Shown here piece after piece: positions 51,251 to 59,760 of a stretch of DNA of 61,216 nt. Below the pieces are notes generated by a model that worked only from the letters and a program-made list of their open reading frames with translations, did not search any database and had not been told where the DNA came from. This DNA is from JAGQRJ01 sp041402045 (GTDB lineage Bacteria; Planctomycetota; J058), in contig JAWKSZ010000049.1 in NCBI GenBank assembly GCA_041402045.1, positions 1-61,216 of the forward strand, given 5' to 3'. The translations under genes and the position numbers were made by a program. Positions within the stretch are counted from its first letter, which is position 1; each line of letters opens with the position of its first letter.

Positions 51251-52876
51251 GTGGCCTCCAGCCTCGGAGGCTCGCTGCGTCGCGTGCTCGAGGCGCTGCG
51301 GGTCGGCGACGACCTCGAGCGCCTGGGCCACCTGATCCGCCGACGCCTGGGGGACCTCTCGCCGGCGAGCCTGCCGCAAGGGCCGCCCCGGTCCTTGCCC
51401 CAGCTCGACGAGCTGCTCGAGCACGCCGACCCCCGGCTGGACCTGGGCTACGCGGCCTCGCTCCTCGCCTGGGAGGACGCGCCTCACGCCGTGGACGTGC
51501 CCCGGGTGGTGGCCCGGATCCGGGTGCTGGGCGCGACGCTGCGCGCGCAGCTCGGCGGGCGCACGACCCCCGAGGCCCAGCTCGAGGTCGCCAACCGGCT
51601 GCTGTTCGACGTGCTGGGCTGGGAGCCCGCGGCGTCGCGGGAGACCAAGCGCGGCGAGAACCGCCTGGGGGACCTGCTCCTGCCCTACGTGCTCGAGCGC
51701 GGGCGCGGTCACTGCGTGGGCCTCTCGGTGGCCTACCTCGCGGTGACCCAGAGCGCGGGGCTCCCGGTGTTCGGGGTCTCGGTGCCCGGGCACTTCTTCG
51801 TGCGCTACGACGACGGGCGGCAGCCGCCGGTGAACGTCGAGGTCACGGCGCGGGGGGCGAGCCTGCCCGACGCGCACTACGTGCAGCGCTTCCAGATCCC
51901 CGAGGCGCTGGTCGAGCGCGGGGTCTACCTGCAGAACCTGAGCACGCGCGAGGTGCTGAGCGAGGTGCTCAACAACCGCGCCAACGTCTACTGGGACCGC
52001 GGCGACCCCGAGCGCGCGGCCCGCGACCTGGACCGGGTGACCCGGGTCAGCCACGGCTTCAGCCGCGCGCGGCTGGGGCGCGGGTTCATGGCCAAGGTCC
52101 GCGGCGACTACGCGCGGGCGCGGCGCGAGCTCGAGGGGGCGCTGGCGATCGAGCCCGGGCTGGCCCGGGCCGAGCTGCTCCTGGGCGAGATCCACCTCGA
52201 GCGCGGCGAGCTGGAGCAGGCCCACGAGCGCTTCCACCGCGCGGCGGAGGGGCTCGACCACCCGCGGGCGCTGACCACCCTCGGCCGCGTCGAGAGCCGG
52301 CGCGCCGACTACGCCGCGGCGATTCGCTGGCACCTGCGCGCGACCCAGGCCGACCCGGGCTGCCACGTGGCCTGGAACAACCTGGGGGTCGCGCGGCTGG
52401 CCCTGGGCCTGCGCTCCGAGGCGCTCAAGGCCTTCGAGAAGGCGCGGCAGCTCGCGCCGGAGTTCCTCCCGGCGGCGGAGAACCTGCTGCACGCTCGGCG
52501 GCGGGGCGGGCCGGTAGGCTTCGGCTCCCGCGGCGCGTTCCGCTGGATCTGCCGGCGCTACGAGGAGGCGATCCAGGCCGCGCCGCGCAACCAGCGCCTG
52601 CGCGGGCGCTACGTGCGCTTCCTGCTCGAGTGCGGCGCGCGCGAGGAGGTCGCGAGCCGCGTCGCCCGCGAGGGCCTCGCCCCGGAGCCCACGGTGCGCG
52701 CGCTCGAGACCCTGGCCCTCGTGCGCCGCAAGCAGGGCCAGGGCGCCGAGGCCGCGCGCCTCCTGCGCCAGGCCCTCGAGCTCGACCGCGCCCAGGGCGG
52801 CCTGGACCAGGCGCGGCTCAGCGGGCTGGTCGCCGCCGCCCAGGCGGGCACCGCGCCGGAGGCCCCGCGGTCCTAG
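51251..52876 (+). CDS. SirB1-like transglutaminase-fold protein with TPR repeats
   Basis: 541 residues, GTG start 7 bp after the previous stop. Residues ~60-235 match the SirB1/transglutaminase-like N-terminal region: NRLLFDVLGWEPAASRETKR, GENRLGDLLLPYVLERGRGH, CVGLSVAYLAVTQSAGLPVF, VSVPGHFFVRYDDGR (Cys-His pair). TPR units follow (ARRELEGALAIEPGLARAEL, ERGELEQAHERFHRAAEGL, NLGVARLALGLRSEALKAFE). Cytoplasmic. The active-site Cys and His are present, but SirB1 activity is undemonstrated. Confidence 0.87.
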   Translation: MASSLGGSLRRVLEALRVGDDLERLGHLIRRRLGDLSPASLPQGPPRSLPQLDELLEHADPRLDLGYAASLLAWEDAPHAVDVPRVVARIRVLGATLRAQLGGRTTPEAQLEVANRLLFDVLGWEPAASRETKRGENRLGDLLLPYVLERGRGHCVGLSVAYLAVTQSAGLPVFGVSVPGHFFVRYDDGRQPPVNVEVTARGASLPDAHYVQRFQIPEALVERGVYLQNLSTREVLSEVLNNRANVYWDRGDPERAARDLDRVTRVSHGFSRARLGRGFMAKVRGDYARARRELEGALAIEPGLARAELLLGEIHLERGELEQAHERFHRAAEGLDHPRALTTLGRVESRRADYAAAIRWHLRATQADPGCHVAWNNLGVARLALGLRSEALKAFEKARQLAPEFLPAAENLLHARRRGGPVGFGSRGAFRWICRRYEEAIQAAPRNQRLRGRYVRFLLECGAREEVASRVAREGLAPEPTVRALETLALVRRKQGQGAEAARLLRQALELDRAQGGLDQARLSGLVAAAQAGTAPEAPRS

Positions 52877-52878
52877 CC

Positions 52879-52956
52879 GAGCTCCGCCGAGTCGTGGTCG
52901 AGCAGAGCTCCGCCGAGTCGTGGCCGAGCAGAGCTCCGCCGAGTCGGGGTCGAGCT
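52879..52956. repeat. 26-bp tandem repeat, three copies
   Basis: Units starting at 52879, 52905 and 52931 with consensus GAGCTCCGCCGAGTCGTGGT followed by CGAGCA; one or two mismatches per unit. Starts 3 nt after the SirB1/TPR stop. Confidence 0.85.
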
Positions 52957-52967
52957 GGCGTCGCCGG

Positions 52968-53054
52968 GAGAGGAACACGGAAGACACGGAAGACACGGAA
53001 GTCCCGCGGGACCCAGGTTGCCTTTGGGCTGCGACCCCAGACACGGAAGCTCCG
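52968..53054 (+). repeat. dispersed ACACGGAAG repeat, copy 2
   Basis: GAGAGGAACACGGAAGACAC, then further ACACGGAAG units, GTCC, a ~45-nt spacer and AGACACGGAAGCTCCG. Same order, spacing and orientation as copy 1 at 18167-18252. Between it and 53115 I see nothing. Confidence 0.75.
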
Positions 53055-53114
53055 TCGACGCCCCACCGCTCCACTCGTTGCGCTGAGGGGGGTGAGCTTA
53101 CGAGGGGACAGGCG

Positions 53115-53473
53115 GCGACCTGCGACTCGACGGAGGAGCGGGCTATGTCCCCTAGGGCGACCTGCGGCTCGACCGAGAGGGCAGGCTATCCCCGATAGGG
53201 CGACCTGCGACTCGACCGAGAGGACCGGGCTATCCCCTATAGGGCGACCTGGGACTCGACCGAGAGGGCGGGCTATCCCCCATGGGGCGACCTGCGACTC
53301 GACCGCGAGGGCGGGCTATCCCCGATAGGGCGACCTGCGACTCGACCGCGAGGGCGGGCTATCCCCGATAGGGCGACCTGGGACTCGACCGAGAGGGCGG
53401 GTTATCCCCCATAGGGCGACCTGCGACTCGACCCAGAGGGCGGGCTATCCCCCATAGGGCGACCTGCAGGTCG
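53115..53473. repeat. 43-bp tandem array, eight units plus partial ninth
   Basis: Units (GCGACCTGCGACTCGACCGA then GAGGGCGGGCTATCCCCNAT AGG) start at 53115, 53157, 53200, 53244, 53287, 53330, 53373, 53416 and 53459. The period is 43 bp (one unit 42, one 44). Each has a short CCCNATAGGG-type palindrome at its border; the array ends in a CGACCTGCAGGTCG palindrome. No spacers and no reading frame conservation. The stretch 53474-53576 shows nothing. Confidence 0.9.
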
Positions 53474-53576
53474 AGTCGCGAAGTCCTTATTCCCCAAGGC
53501 CAGCAGGCCGCGGCTGCGCGGGGCGCGCCTGGAGAGACCCCTTGTCAGCCGTGCACGGCTCGCGAACCGTGGGGGT

Positions 53577-54247
53577 GTGGACGAGGACGCGCCGATCACC
53601 CTGGGGATCTACGTTGGCGGAGAGGCCGTGGAGGCGGTCAGCTCCAACGGCCACGAGACCGTGATCCGCACCGCGAACACCCAGGACCGGGGCGCTGGCT
53701 CGAGCTCACGGTCTACGGCGTGGACGTCGAGCCTGGGGGCGAGCTGCGGGCGGCGGTGACCTTCGTGCGGGGCACGACCCGGGAGCAGGAGTTCACCCTG
53801 CGGCGGGAGGCCCGGCGCGCGGGGTTCCACCGGGTGCTCGTGGTCCCGGCCCTGGACGCGGCGCGGCGCGGGTTGCGCGGCGGGGTCGGGCGCAACGTGC
53901 CCTTGATCCTGCTCGACACCGAGCGCAGCCAGCTCGGGGTCGGGAGCCAGCACGACTGGGTGCGGCCGATCCCCGGGCGCGAGGCGCGGGAGCTCGCGGT
54001 CTCGCTGCGCTGCATGCTCAAGCCGCTCCCGCCGCGGGAGCGACGGGAGCGCCTGGAGCGGGTGGTGGTCGCCGCGCCGGAGCCGGTCCTCGAGCGCTTC
54101 GGCCGGCGCGGGATCGAGGAGGAGCTGGAGGCGATCGGCGCGGAGCGGGTCGAGTTCCACGAGGAGACCCTGGCCCTCGCCCGCGGCGCCCTGATCTCGG
54201 CTGCCCGCGCACCCGAAGCGCGCTGGAGGCGGGTCTCCCGGCGTTAG
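53577..54247 (+). CDS. compact Hsp70/actin-fold-like protein, one frameshift near 53693
   Basis: The GTG-started frame reads VDEDAPITLGIYVGGEAVEA and TVIRTANTQDRG, then ends at 53759; the next frame reads RWLELTVYGVDVEPGGELRA onward to 54247. One missing G in the run at 53690-53693 explains this; restored length is ~223. Segments recall the ASKHA fold: FTLRREARRAGFHRVLVVPA with ALDAARRG, VPLILLDTERSQLGV where Hsp70 has its second phosphate loop, and a final VVVAAPEPVLERFG ... TLALARGALISAA like the Hsp70 adenosine motif. The glycines of the phosphate loops are largely lost, so ATP hydrolysis is doubtful. Fold assignment is inference. Confidence 0.5.
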
Positions 54248-54488
54248 CCACTGCCACGCAGTCGCTTACGCGGCAGCGGGGGGGGCCTGGGACCGCCGCC
54301 GGGCCGCGGGCACCGCATTCGAACCCCCTGCAGCCCAAGGGATTAAAGGAAATTTCCGCGGGAAGTCTCGGTTCGGGGTTTCGAGGAATGTTTGATAGGC
54401 TGGCCGCCCCGCCCCGCGTGAACCAAGGCGGAGCAACCGGTTGTGAGGCGACCGGGGTGTCGGGCAGGCCCGGCCGAGGAGGTTCGAA

Positions 54489-57400
54489 ATGCGGCAAGAC
54501 AACGAACGCGGCTCGATGCTCGTGGTGGCGCTGGGGATCCTCACGCTCCTGAGCGTGCTGGCGATCACCTTCGTCTCCCTCATGCGCCTCGAGCGCCAGG
54601 CGTCGAAGAACTACGTCGACACGGTGCGCGCGCGGCTGATCGCCGAGGGCGGGCTCGAGACGGGCATGGCGCTCATGAAGCGCCTGGCCGGGACCGAGTC
54701 CTACTCGGACCCGAACTCCCCGCACATTTACGCCGACGGCAACTACGCCCTGCCCCTCGAGGAGTCCCTAGCCGCGCGGCCCGGCGACCCCAACTACGAC
54801 CCCTCGCGGCGCGCGAGCTTCGCGGGCGGGCTCGAGATCCTCGGCCAGACCTACACCAACGGCGAGGACCGCTACAAGATCAAGGTCATCGACGCCCAGA
54901 CCCAGTTCAACCTGAACAGCGTCTACGACGTGGTCAACGACGTGGACCACGGCTACGTGCGCTTCCTCGACGCCCTGGGCGTGGCGATCTCGCGCCGCGT
55001 GGCCACCGGGACCTCGGGCACCGGGCGCAACCCGATCCTCCACGCCCGCTTCCCCAAGGGCGACCCCAACGCCAAGCGCGGCGGCGAGGCGATCTACGCC
55101 TTCCGCCTCAGCCGCGAGGGTCAGCGCTTCAACTCCAAGACCGAGCTGACCGAGGTCCTGGCCACCGAGGAGGACTACATCCTCCTGCGCGACTACGTGA
55201 CCACCAAGAGCTGGTTCGACCCGCACACCGTCAGCGCCAAGTCCCAGACCCTGCTCGGCCCCTCGGGCAACCGCCAGACCATGAAGGCCTGGTCCGACGT
55301 GGTCGACACCGGCAAGCGCAGCCCGATCAACGTCAACCTCGCGACCAAGGAGGTCCTCGCCGCGAACCTGGCCGGGATCGGCGGCCGCGGGATCTTCCTC
55401 TACACCGGCGACTACGCCACCCGCGACCAGCGCCTGCAGGACATCGACGCCGGCACCATGTTCGCGGACGCGACCTCGGGCATGAAGGAGGAGACGGAGT
55501 ACGGCACCGTGCCCGTGCTCGTCTACTTCGCGCCCTTCGGTTTCCAGCCAGGCACCGCCCCCGCCGACCCGCCCAAGATCCACGGGTCGCTGCAGCTCGC
55601 GGACATGATCCACCAGCAGGTGCGCAACCGCCCCTTCCAGAACTTCCAGGAGTGGGAGGAGTGGGTCGATCGCAACGTGACCGACGGGCTGATCACGTCC
55701 ATGCGCGACCCCGACGGCGTGTATCAGTTCCCCCGCCCCGACGACGCGGCGCTGCCGATCTTCCGCCTGAACCACGACCTGCTGACCGCGAGCCCGTCCC
55801 CGGCGGACGTGCGCAATCACCCCCGGTTCCGCCCCTGGTTCTTCAACGCGGTGCGCTCGCTGCTCAAGGCGAACTTCAACCCCAACGCGCGGCTCTCGAG
55901 CTGGAACCCCGACGACGCGCTCTACATGGAGATCGACAAGGGCGGGCTCCTGTTCCCCAGCAACCCGACCAACCCGGGGGCCGGCACCGACATGCCGCGC
56001 TACCAGACCAGCGAGTGGTGCTTCGCCTCCAAGGGGATCTTCGAGATCGTGGCGCTGGGTGAGGTGCTCGGCGCGCCGCCCGAGGACCCGACCCAGGGCA
56101 CCGAGAAGATCATGTATGCCCAGGCCAAGGTCCGCGGCATCCTCCAGCTCTACGACACGGTGACCCACACCACCCAGCGCGAGTTCGAGCGCTGGGGCGC
56201 GAAGTACGAGAACGACCGGATCGCGCTGGACAGCTTCCCCACGGCCAAGGCCTACTGGGACCCGCGGGCGCTGCCGATCTCCCCGGCTCAGCTCCAGACC
56301 GTCCTCGACGAGGCGGGGAGCCCGTCCTACAACCACCCCAGCGAGTACGACGGCTACCTCGAGGTCGCGACCCGGATCAAGGACAACGCCTTCGACAGCC
56401 GCGTGCTGGACATGGGCCCGCCGACCATGGAGATCCTGTTCGACCAGCGCAAGCTGACGAACCCCACCGCCGGTGACCCGTTCCACAAGGACGCGCTGAT
56501 CGCGGACACCTCGGGCACCGCCCCGGTGAACCAGGCCGGCTACGGGCTCTCGCTCAAGGGGCGCAACAACATCCCCAACGGCTGGTGCTGGCCCTTCGGC
56601 TCGGCGACCACCGGCGTCAGCGACCTGGTGCGCACCGGCACCGAGCCCGAGGTGTGGCGCTTCGACGTGCTCACGCCCCAGGGCTATCTGAACAGCGAGC
56701 TGCGCCGCACCGAGCTCTGGTATCGCGCCTCCGACAAGACCAGCCAGGCCCTGGACCCGAACCCCGACGGGCGCTTCCGCGGCGACAGCTACCTGCGGAT
56801 CTCCGAGGGCGGCAACGTGGCCCCCACCCCGCGCGGCGGCTGCGAGTTCTGGTACAAGCCCGAGTTCGACTGGGCGATCCGCGACAGCCAGGGCACCGTC
56901 ACCGGCGGCGGCAGCCAGCCCGACGCGCGCTACTGCGGGCTGCTGAGCGTGTCCCACGTGACCCAGAACCCGGCCGGGCTCCAGGCCACGAACCAGCCCG
57001 GGAGCTGGACCCGCGGGACCCAAATGTTCATGGTCCGCAACACGTCCGGGGACCTGCGGATCACGCGCATGTTCTACGAGGTCGTGGGCCCGACCAACGA
57101 CCCGCAGGAGGAGCCGCTGCTCGCCGACCCGGTGACCGGCAACCCGATCACCTTCAGCCAGTACTTCCAGAACGCGGCCCAGAACATTCAGTACGTCTGG
57201 CCGCCGCAGGAGCTGCTCTCGGTGGTGGGCACCCCCTTCGAGAACATTCAGGTCGCGCGCACCGAGCTCTGGGTCCCGTTCCAGCAGCTGCGCGACTGGC
57301 GCGCCCGGGAGTGGCACCACATCGCCTTCACCTGGGACGACGAAGAGGCCGACGACCAGCAGCGGATCAAGGTGTGGCTGGACGGCAGCCGGGTCCAGGC

Positions 57401-58286
57401 GGGCGTGCTCGTGCACCGGCAGTGGCCGGGGGCCGCGGCCGACGCCAACCGGCGCTACGAGCCGTTCTTCCCCGACCCGACCGACCCGACCCGCATGCCG
57501 CTGAACCTCGCCGACTACATGGCGGCCGCGGGCAACCCGCCCCCCGGGCTCCCGGGCGGCGCGCTCCCCGCCGACGGCAAGCTCCCCAGCTTCGTGCGCC
57601 TCAACACCCGCACCGGGCCCTCGAACCCGCCCAGCGGCAGCGGCATGTCGCAGCCGCAGTACGAGGCCGAGCTGCGCCCCAAGGATCAGATCGTGATCGG
57701 CGGCGTGTCGCGTAACCAGGCGGTCGCCGGCGGTCTGTTCAAGCACGAGCAGGACGCGATCCTCCCGGCCAACGGGACCATCGACGAGGTGCGCTTCTTC
57801 GGCGGGACCCAGCTCCAGCCCAACGACGACCAGGCGGCGCGCTACGAGGAGGAGGGCGAGTGGATCCAGGAGATCGACCTCTCGACCGCCTTCCCGGTGA
57901 ACATAGACGAGATCACCCTCGGCGGCCTGACCTTCACCGGCTACCTGCCCACCCACTACGCGGGGCAGGTGCTGAACTCGGGTCAGCGCGGGGCGATCGA
58001 GCTCACCGCTGAGATCCGCCGCAACGGCGCCGGGGCCGAGACCTACACCGGCTGGAACGCGACCTTCGACCTGGGGCCGAACTCGTCCAACGCGTTCCAG
58101 TTCCTCGACGACTCGGGGGTCCCGGTCAAGCTGCGTCGCGGCGACACCCTGGTCTACAAGGTCAAGATCTCGCCGGCGCGGAGCGCGCAGGGCGTGCCCG
58201 TGGCGTCGCCGGTGCTCGACGACGTGAACGCGGTCTACTTCCTGCCGAACTCGCGGATCCTGCTCAAGGAAAGGGTCAACCAGTAA
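54489..58286 (+). CDS. giant prepilin-like (GspK/PilX-type) protein with LamG-like domain
   Basis: 1265 residues. The N-terminus ERGSMLVVALGILTLLSVLA, then a helix with ERQASKNYVDTVRARLIAEG, is the short basic leader, hydrophobic helix and A/G-rich start of GspK/PilX minor pseudopilins; GspK proteins are ~320 residues, so this is about four times longer. The middle has GspK-like segments (YKIKVIDAQTQFNLNSVYD). Residues ~770-1115 resemble a concanavalin/LamG lectin module (GCEFWYKPEFDW, EWHHIAFTWDDEEADDQQR, IKVWLDGSRVQAG, IDEVRFFGG). Probably assembled at the cell surface by a type II/IV pilus machine encoded elsewhere, and sugar- or matrix-binding. Stop overlaps the next ATG (TAATG). Confidence 0.8.
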   Translation: MRQDNERGSMLVVALGILTLLSVLAITFVSLMRLERQASKNYVDTVRARLIAEGGLETGMALMKRLAGTESYSDPNSPHIYADGNYALPLEESLAARPGDPNYDPSRRASFAGGLEILGQTYTNGEDRYKIKVIDAQTQFNLNSVYDVVNDVDHGYVRFLDALGVAISRRVATGTSGTGRNPILHARFPKGDPNAKRGGEAIYAFRLSREGQRFNSKTELTEVLATEEDYILLRDYVTTKSWFDPHTVSAKSQTLLGPSGNRQTMKAWSDVVDTGKRSPINVNLATKEVLAANLAGIGGRGIFLYTGDYATRDQRLQDIDAGTMFADATSGMKEETEYGTVPVLVYFAPFGFQPGTAPADPPKIHGSLQLADMIHQQVRNRPFQNFQEWEEWVDRNVTDGLITSMRDPDGVYQFPRPDDAALPIFRLNHDLLTASPSPADVRNHPRFRPWFFNAVRSLLKANFNPNARLSSWNPDDALYMEIDKGGLLFPSNPTNPGAGTDMPRYQTSEWCFASKGIFEIVALGEVLGAPPEDPTQGTEKIMYAQAKVRGILQLYDTVTHTTQREFERWGAKYENDRIALDSFPTAKAYWDPRALPISPAQLQTVLDEAGSPSYNHPSEYDGYLEVATRIKDNAFDSRVLDMGPPTMEILFDQRKLTNPTAGDPFHKDALIADTSGTAPVNQAGYGLSLKGRNNIPNGWCWPFGSATTGVSDLVRTGTEPEVWRFDVLTPQGYLNSELRRTELWYRASDKTSQALDPNPDGRFRGDSYLRISEGGNVAPTPRGGCEFWYKPEFDWAIRDSQGTVTGGGSQPDARYCGLLSVSHVTQNPAGLQATNQPGSWTRGTQMFMVRNTSGDLRITRMFYEVVGPTNDPQEEPLLADPVTGNPITFSQYFQNAAQNIQYVWPPQELLSVVGTPFENIQVARTELWVPFQQLRDWRAREWHHIAFTWDDEEADDQQRIKVWLDGSRVQAGVLVHRQWPGAAADANRRYEPFFPDPTDPTRMPLNLADYMAAAGNPPPGLPGGALPADGKLPSFVRLNTRTGPSNPPSGSGMSQPQYEAELRPKDQIVIGGVSRNQAVAGGLFKHEQDAILPANGTIDEVRFFGGTQLQPNDDQAARYEEEGEWIQEIDLSTAFPVNIDEITLGGLTFTGYLPTHYAGQVLNSGQRGAIELTAEIRRNGAGAETYTGWNATFDLGPNSSNAFQFLDDSGVPVKLRRGDTLVYKVKISPARSAQGVPVASPVLDDVNAVYFLPNSRILLKERVNQ

Positions 58287-59659
58287 TGATTCGGAGCTTC
58301 TTCTTCGCGGGCGCGGCGGCGGTCGCGCTCCCGGCGCTCGCGCTGGCTGCCCCCACGATCACCGAGCTCGAGATCGCCGGACAGGCGATCAACGAGGCGC
58401 CCCCGGGCGGCTACGTGCTGATCAAGGGCCACGGGTTCGTGGACCGCGTGCTGGAGAAGGACGACAACATCTTCGCCCAGGGGGTGGAGGTCGAGTTCAA
58501 GGGCAGCGAGTTCCCGCTCCTGGCCGTGCACCCCGAGTACGTGACCTGCCGGATCCCGGCCGAGGTCAAGCCCGGCAAGGGCAAGCTCTCGGTCAAGACC
58601 AAGAACGGCAAGGCCGACGTGGCGTTCGCGGTGCTCTCGGCCAAGGACTGGGACGAGAAGTACAAGTCCCAGGAGGCCGGGACCGAGGGCGGCGGCGGGG
58701 GCCAGGACGTCGAGAACGAGGTGCTCGAGTCCTTCAGCTACTCGCGCTTCGAGTTCAAGGAGAACCGCTTCGAGCTCGAGGGCGGGGCGAGCCTGCTCCC
58801 CGATCGCTTCTCGCTCACGATCTTGCTCCAGTTCGGCGGCGACACGATCGACAGCCGGCGGGTCAACGTGCAGGGCGGCAAGTGGAAGGCGACCTTTGGG
58901 CCCTACACCAAGAAGGTGTTCTACGGGGCCTACGAGGCCGACCTGATCTTCGAGCTCTCCAAGCAGAGCCGGGCCGTGGCCCGCAAGTTCCTGCGCGGCA
59001 TGACCGAGAAGAAGCGCGAGGCCCTCTCGCGCGTGCAGCGGCACAACGTGCTCGTGGTCGGCACCCAGCAGGAGGTCGCGGACCAGAAGCAGGAGCTGCA
59101 GCAGGAGTACATGAAGCTCCTGGGCAAGGTCGAGGAGAAGTGGGCGGAGTTCGAGAAGGGCTTCGCCGGCGCCGCCAAGGTGTTCTTCAAGCAGCCCGGC
59201 CGCGCCCAGGTCGAGAAGGACAAGTTCGTGGCCTACCTGCTCAAGGCGCGCCTGGCCAAGGACGAGGACGAGGCCGACCGCTTCCTGCGCGACTCGAAGC
59301 TGGCCTACGCCAACGGCAACCTCAAGCCCAAGGAGTATCAGACCTGGGTCACCGACACCCTGTTCGCCCCGATCTCCGAGGCCTACAACGCGCACCAGAG
59401 CTACCTGGACGGGTTCATCTCCAAGCTCGAGAACGCCAACTCCCACAGCGATCAGTGCGTCTCGGCCTTCCTCGGCACCGTCCGCGACTGGTCGCGCGAC
59501 CTCTACAAGGAGGCCCAGCTCGCCTTCCCCGGCGACGAGATCCGGGCCTCGATTTCCCCGGTCACGGCCCCCGAGAACTCGCGCAACTACTACGAGGGCC
59601 AGAAGCGGCTGATGATGCAGCGCCTGGGCATGGACCCTCCGCCGGCCCCCGGCCAGTAG
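58286..59659 (+). CDS. secreted IPT/TIG-domain protein with helical C-terminus
   Basis: 457 residues, ATG overlapping the upstream stop. Signal peptide AGAAAVALPALALAA. Residues ~25-115 are a TIG-like Ig fold (APPGGYVLIKGHGFVD, VEVEFKGSEFPLLAVHPEYV, VKPGKGKLSVKTKNGKADV). The rest is charged and helical, with coiled-coil-like TQQEVADQKQELQQEYMKLL. No enzyme motif. Translational coupling suggests it works with the prepilin-like/LamG protein, perhaps as its periplasmic chaperone or anchor. Confidence 0.8.
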   Translation: MIRSFFFAGAAAVALPALALAAPTITELEIAGQAINEAPPGGYVLIKGHGFVDRVLEKDDNIFAQGVEVEFKGSEFPLLAVHPEYVTCRIPAEVKPGKGKLSVKTKNGKADVAFAVLSAKDWDEKYKSQEAGTEGGGGGQDVENEVLESFSYSRFEFKENRFELEGGASLLPDRFSLTILLQFGGDTIDSRRVNVQGGKWKATFGPYTKKVFYGAYEADLIFELSKQSRAVARKFLRGMTEKKREALSRVQRHNVLVVGTQQEVADQKQELQQEYMKLLGKVEEKWAEFEKGFAGAAKVFFKQPGRAQVEKDKFVAYLLKARLAKDEDEADRFLRDSKLAYANGNLKPKEYQTWVTDTLFAPISEAYNAHQSYLDGFISKLENANSHSDQCVSAFLGTVRDWSRDLYKEAQLAFPGDEIRASISPVTAPENSRNYYEGQKRLMMQRLGMDPPPAPGQ

Positions 59660-59760
59660 GCAGCGCCCGTTCGATCCCGCCGGCCGCGCCCTCAGGGCGC
59701 GGCCGCGCGCGTTCCGGAGGCCGGTTGCGCGGGGCGCCGGGGCGGAGACACACTGCCGGC

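Noticed and set aside
53115..53473. CRISPR array
   Set aside because: The 43-bp period is continuous with no unique spacers, units differ from each other, and no cas genes are near.
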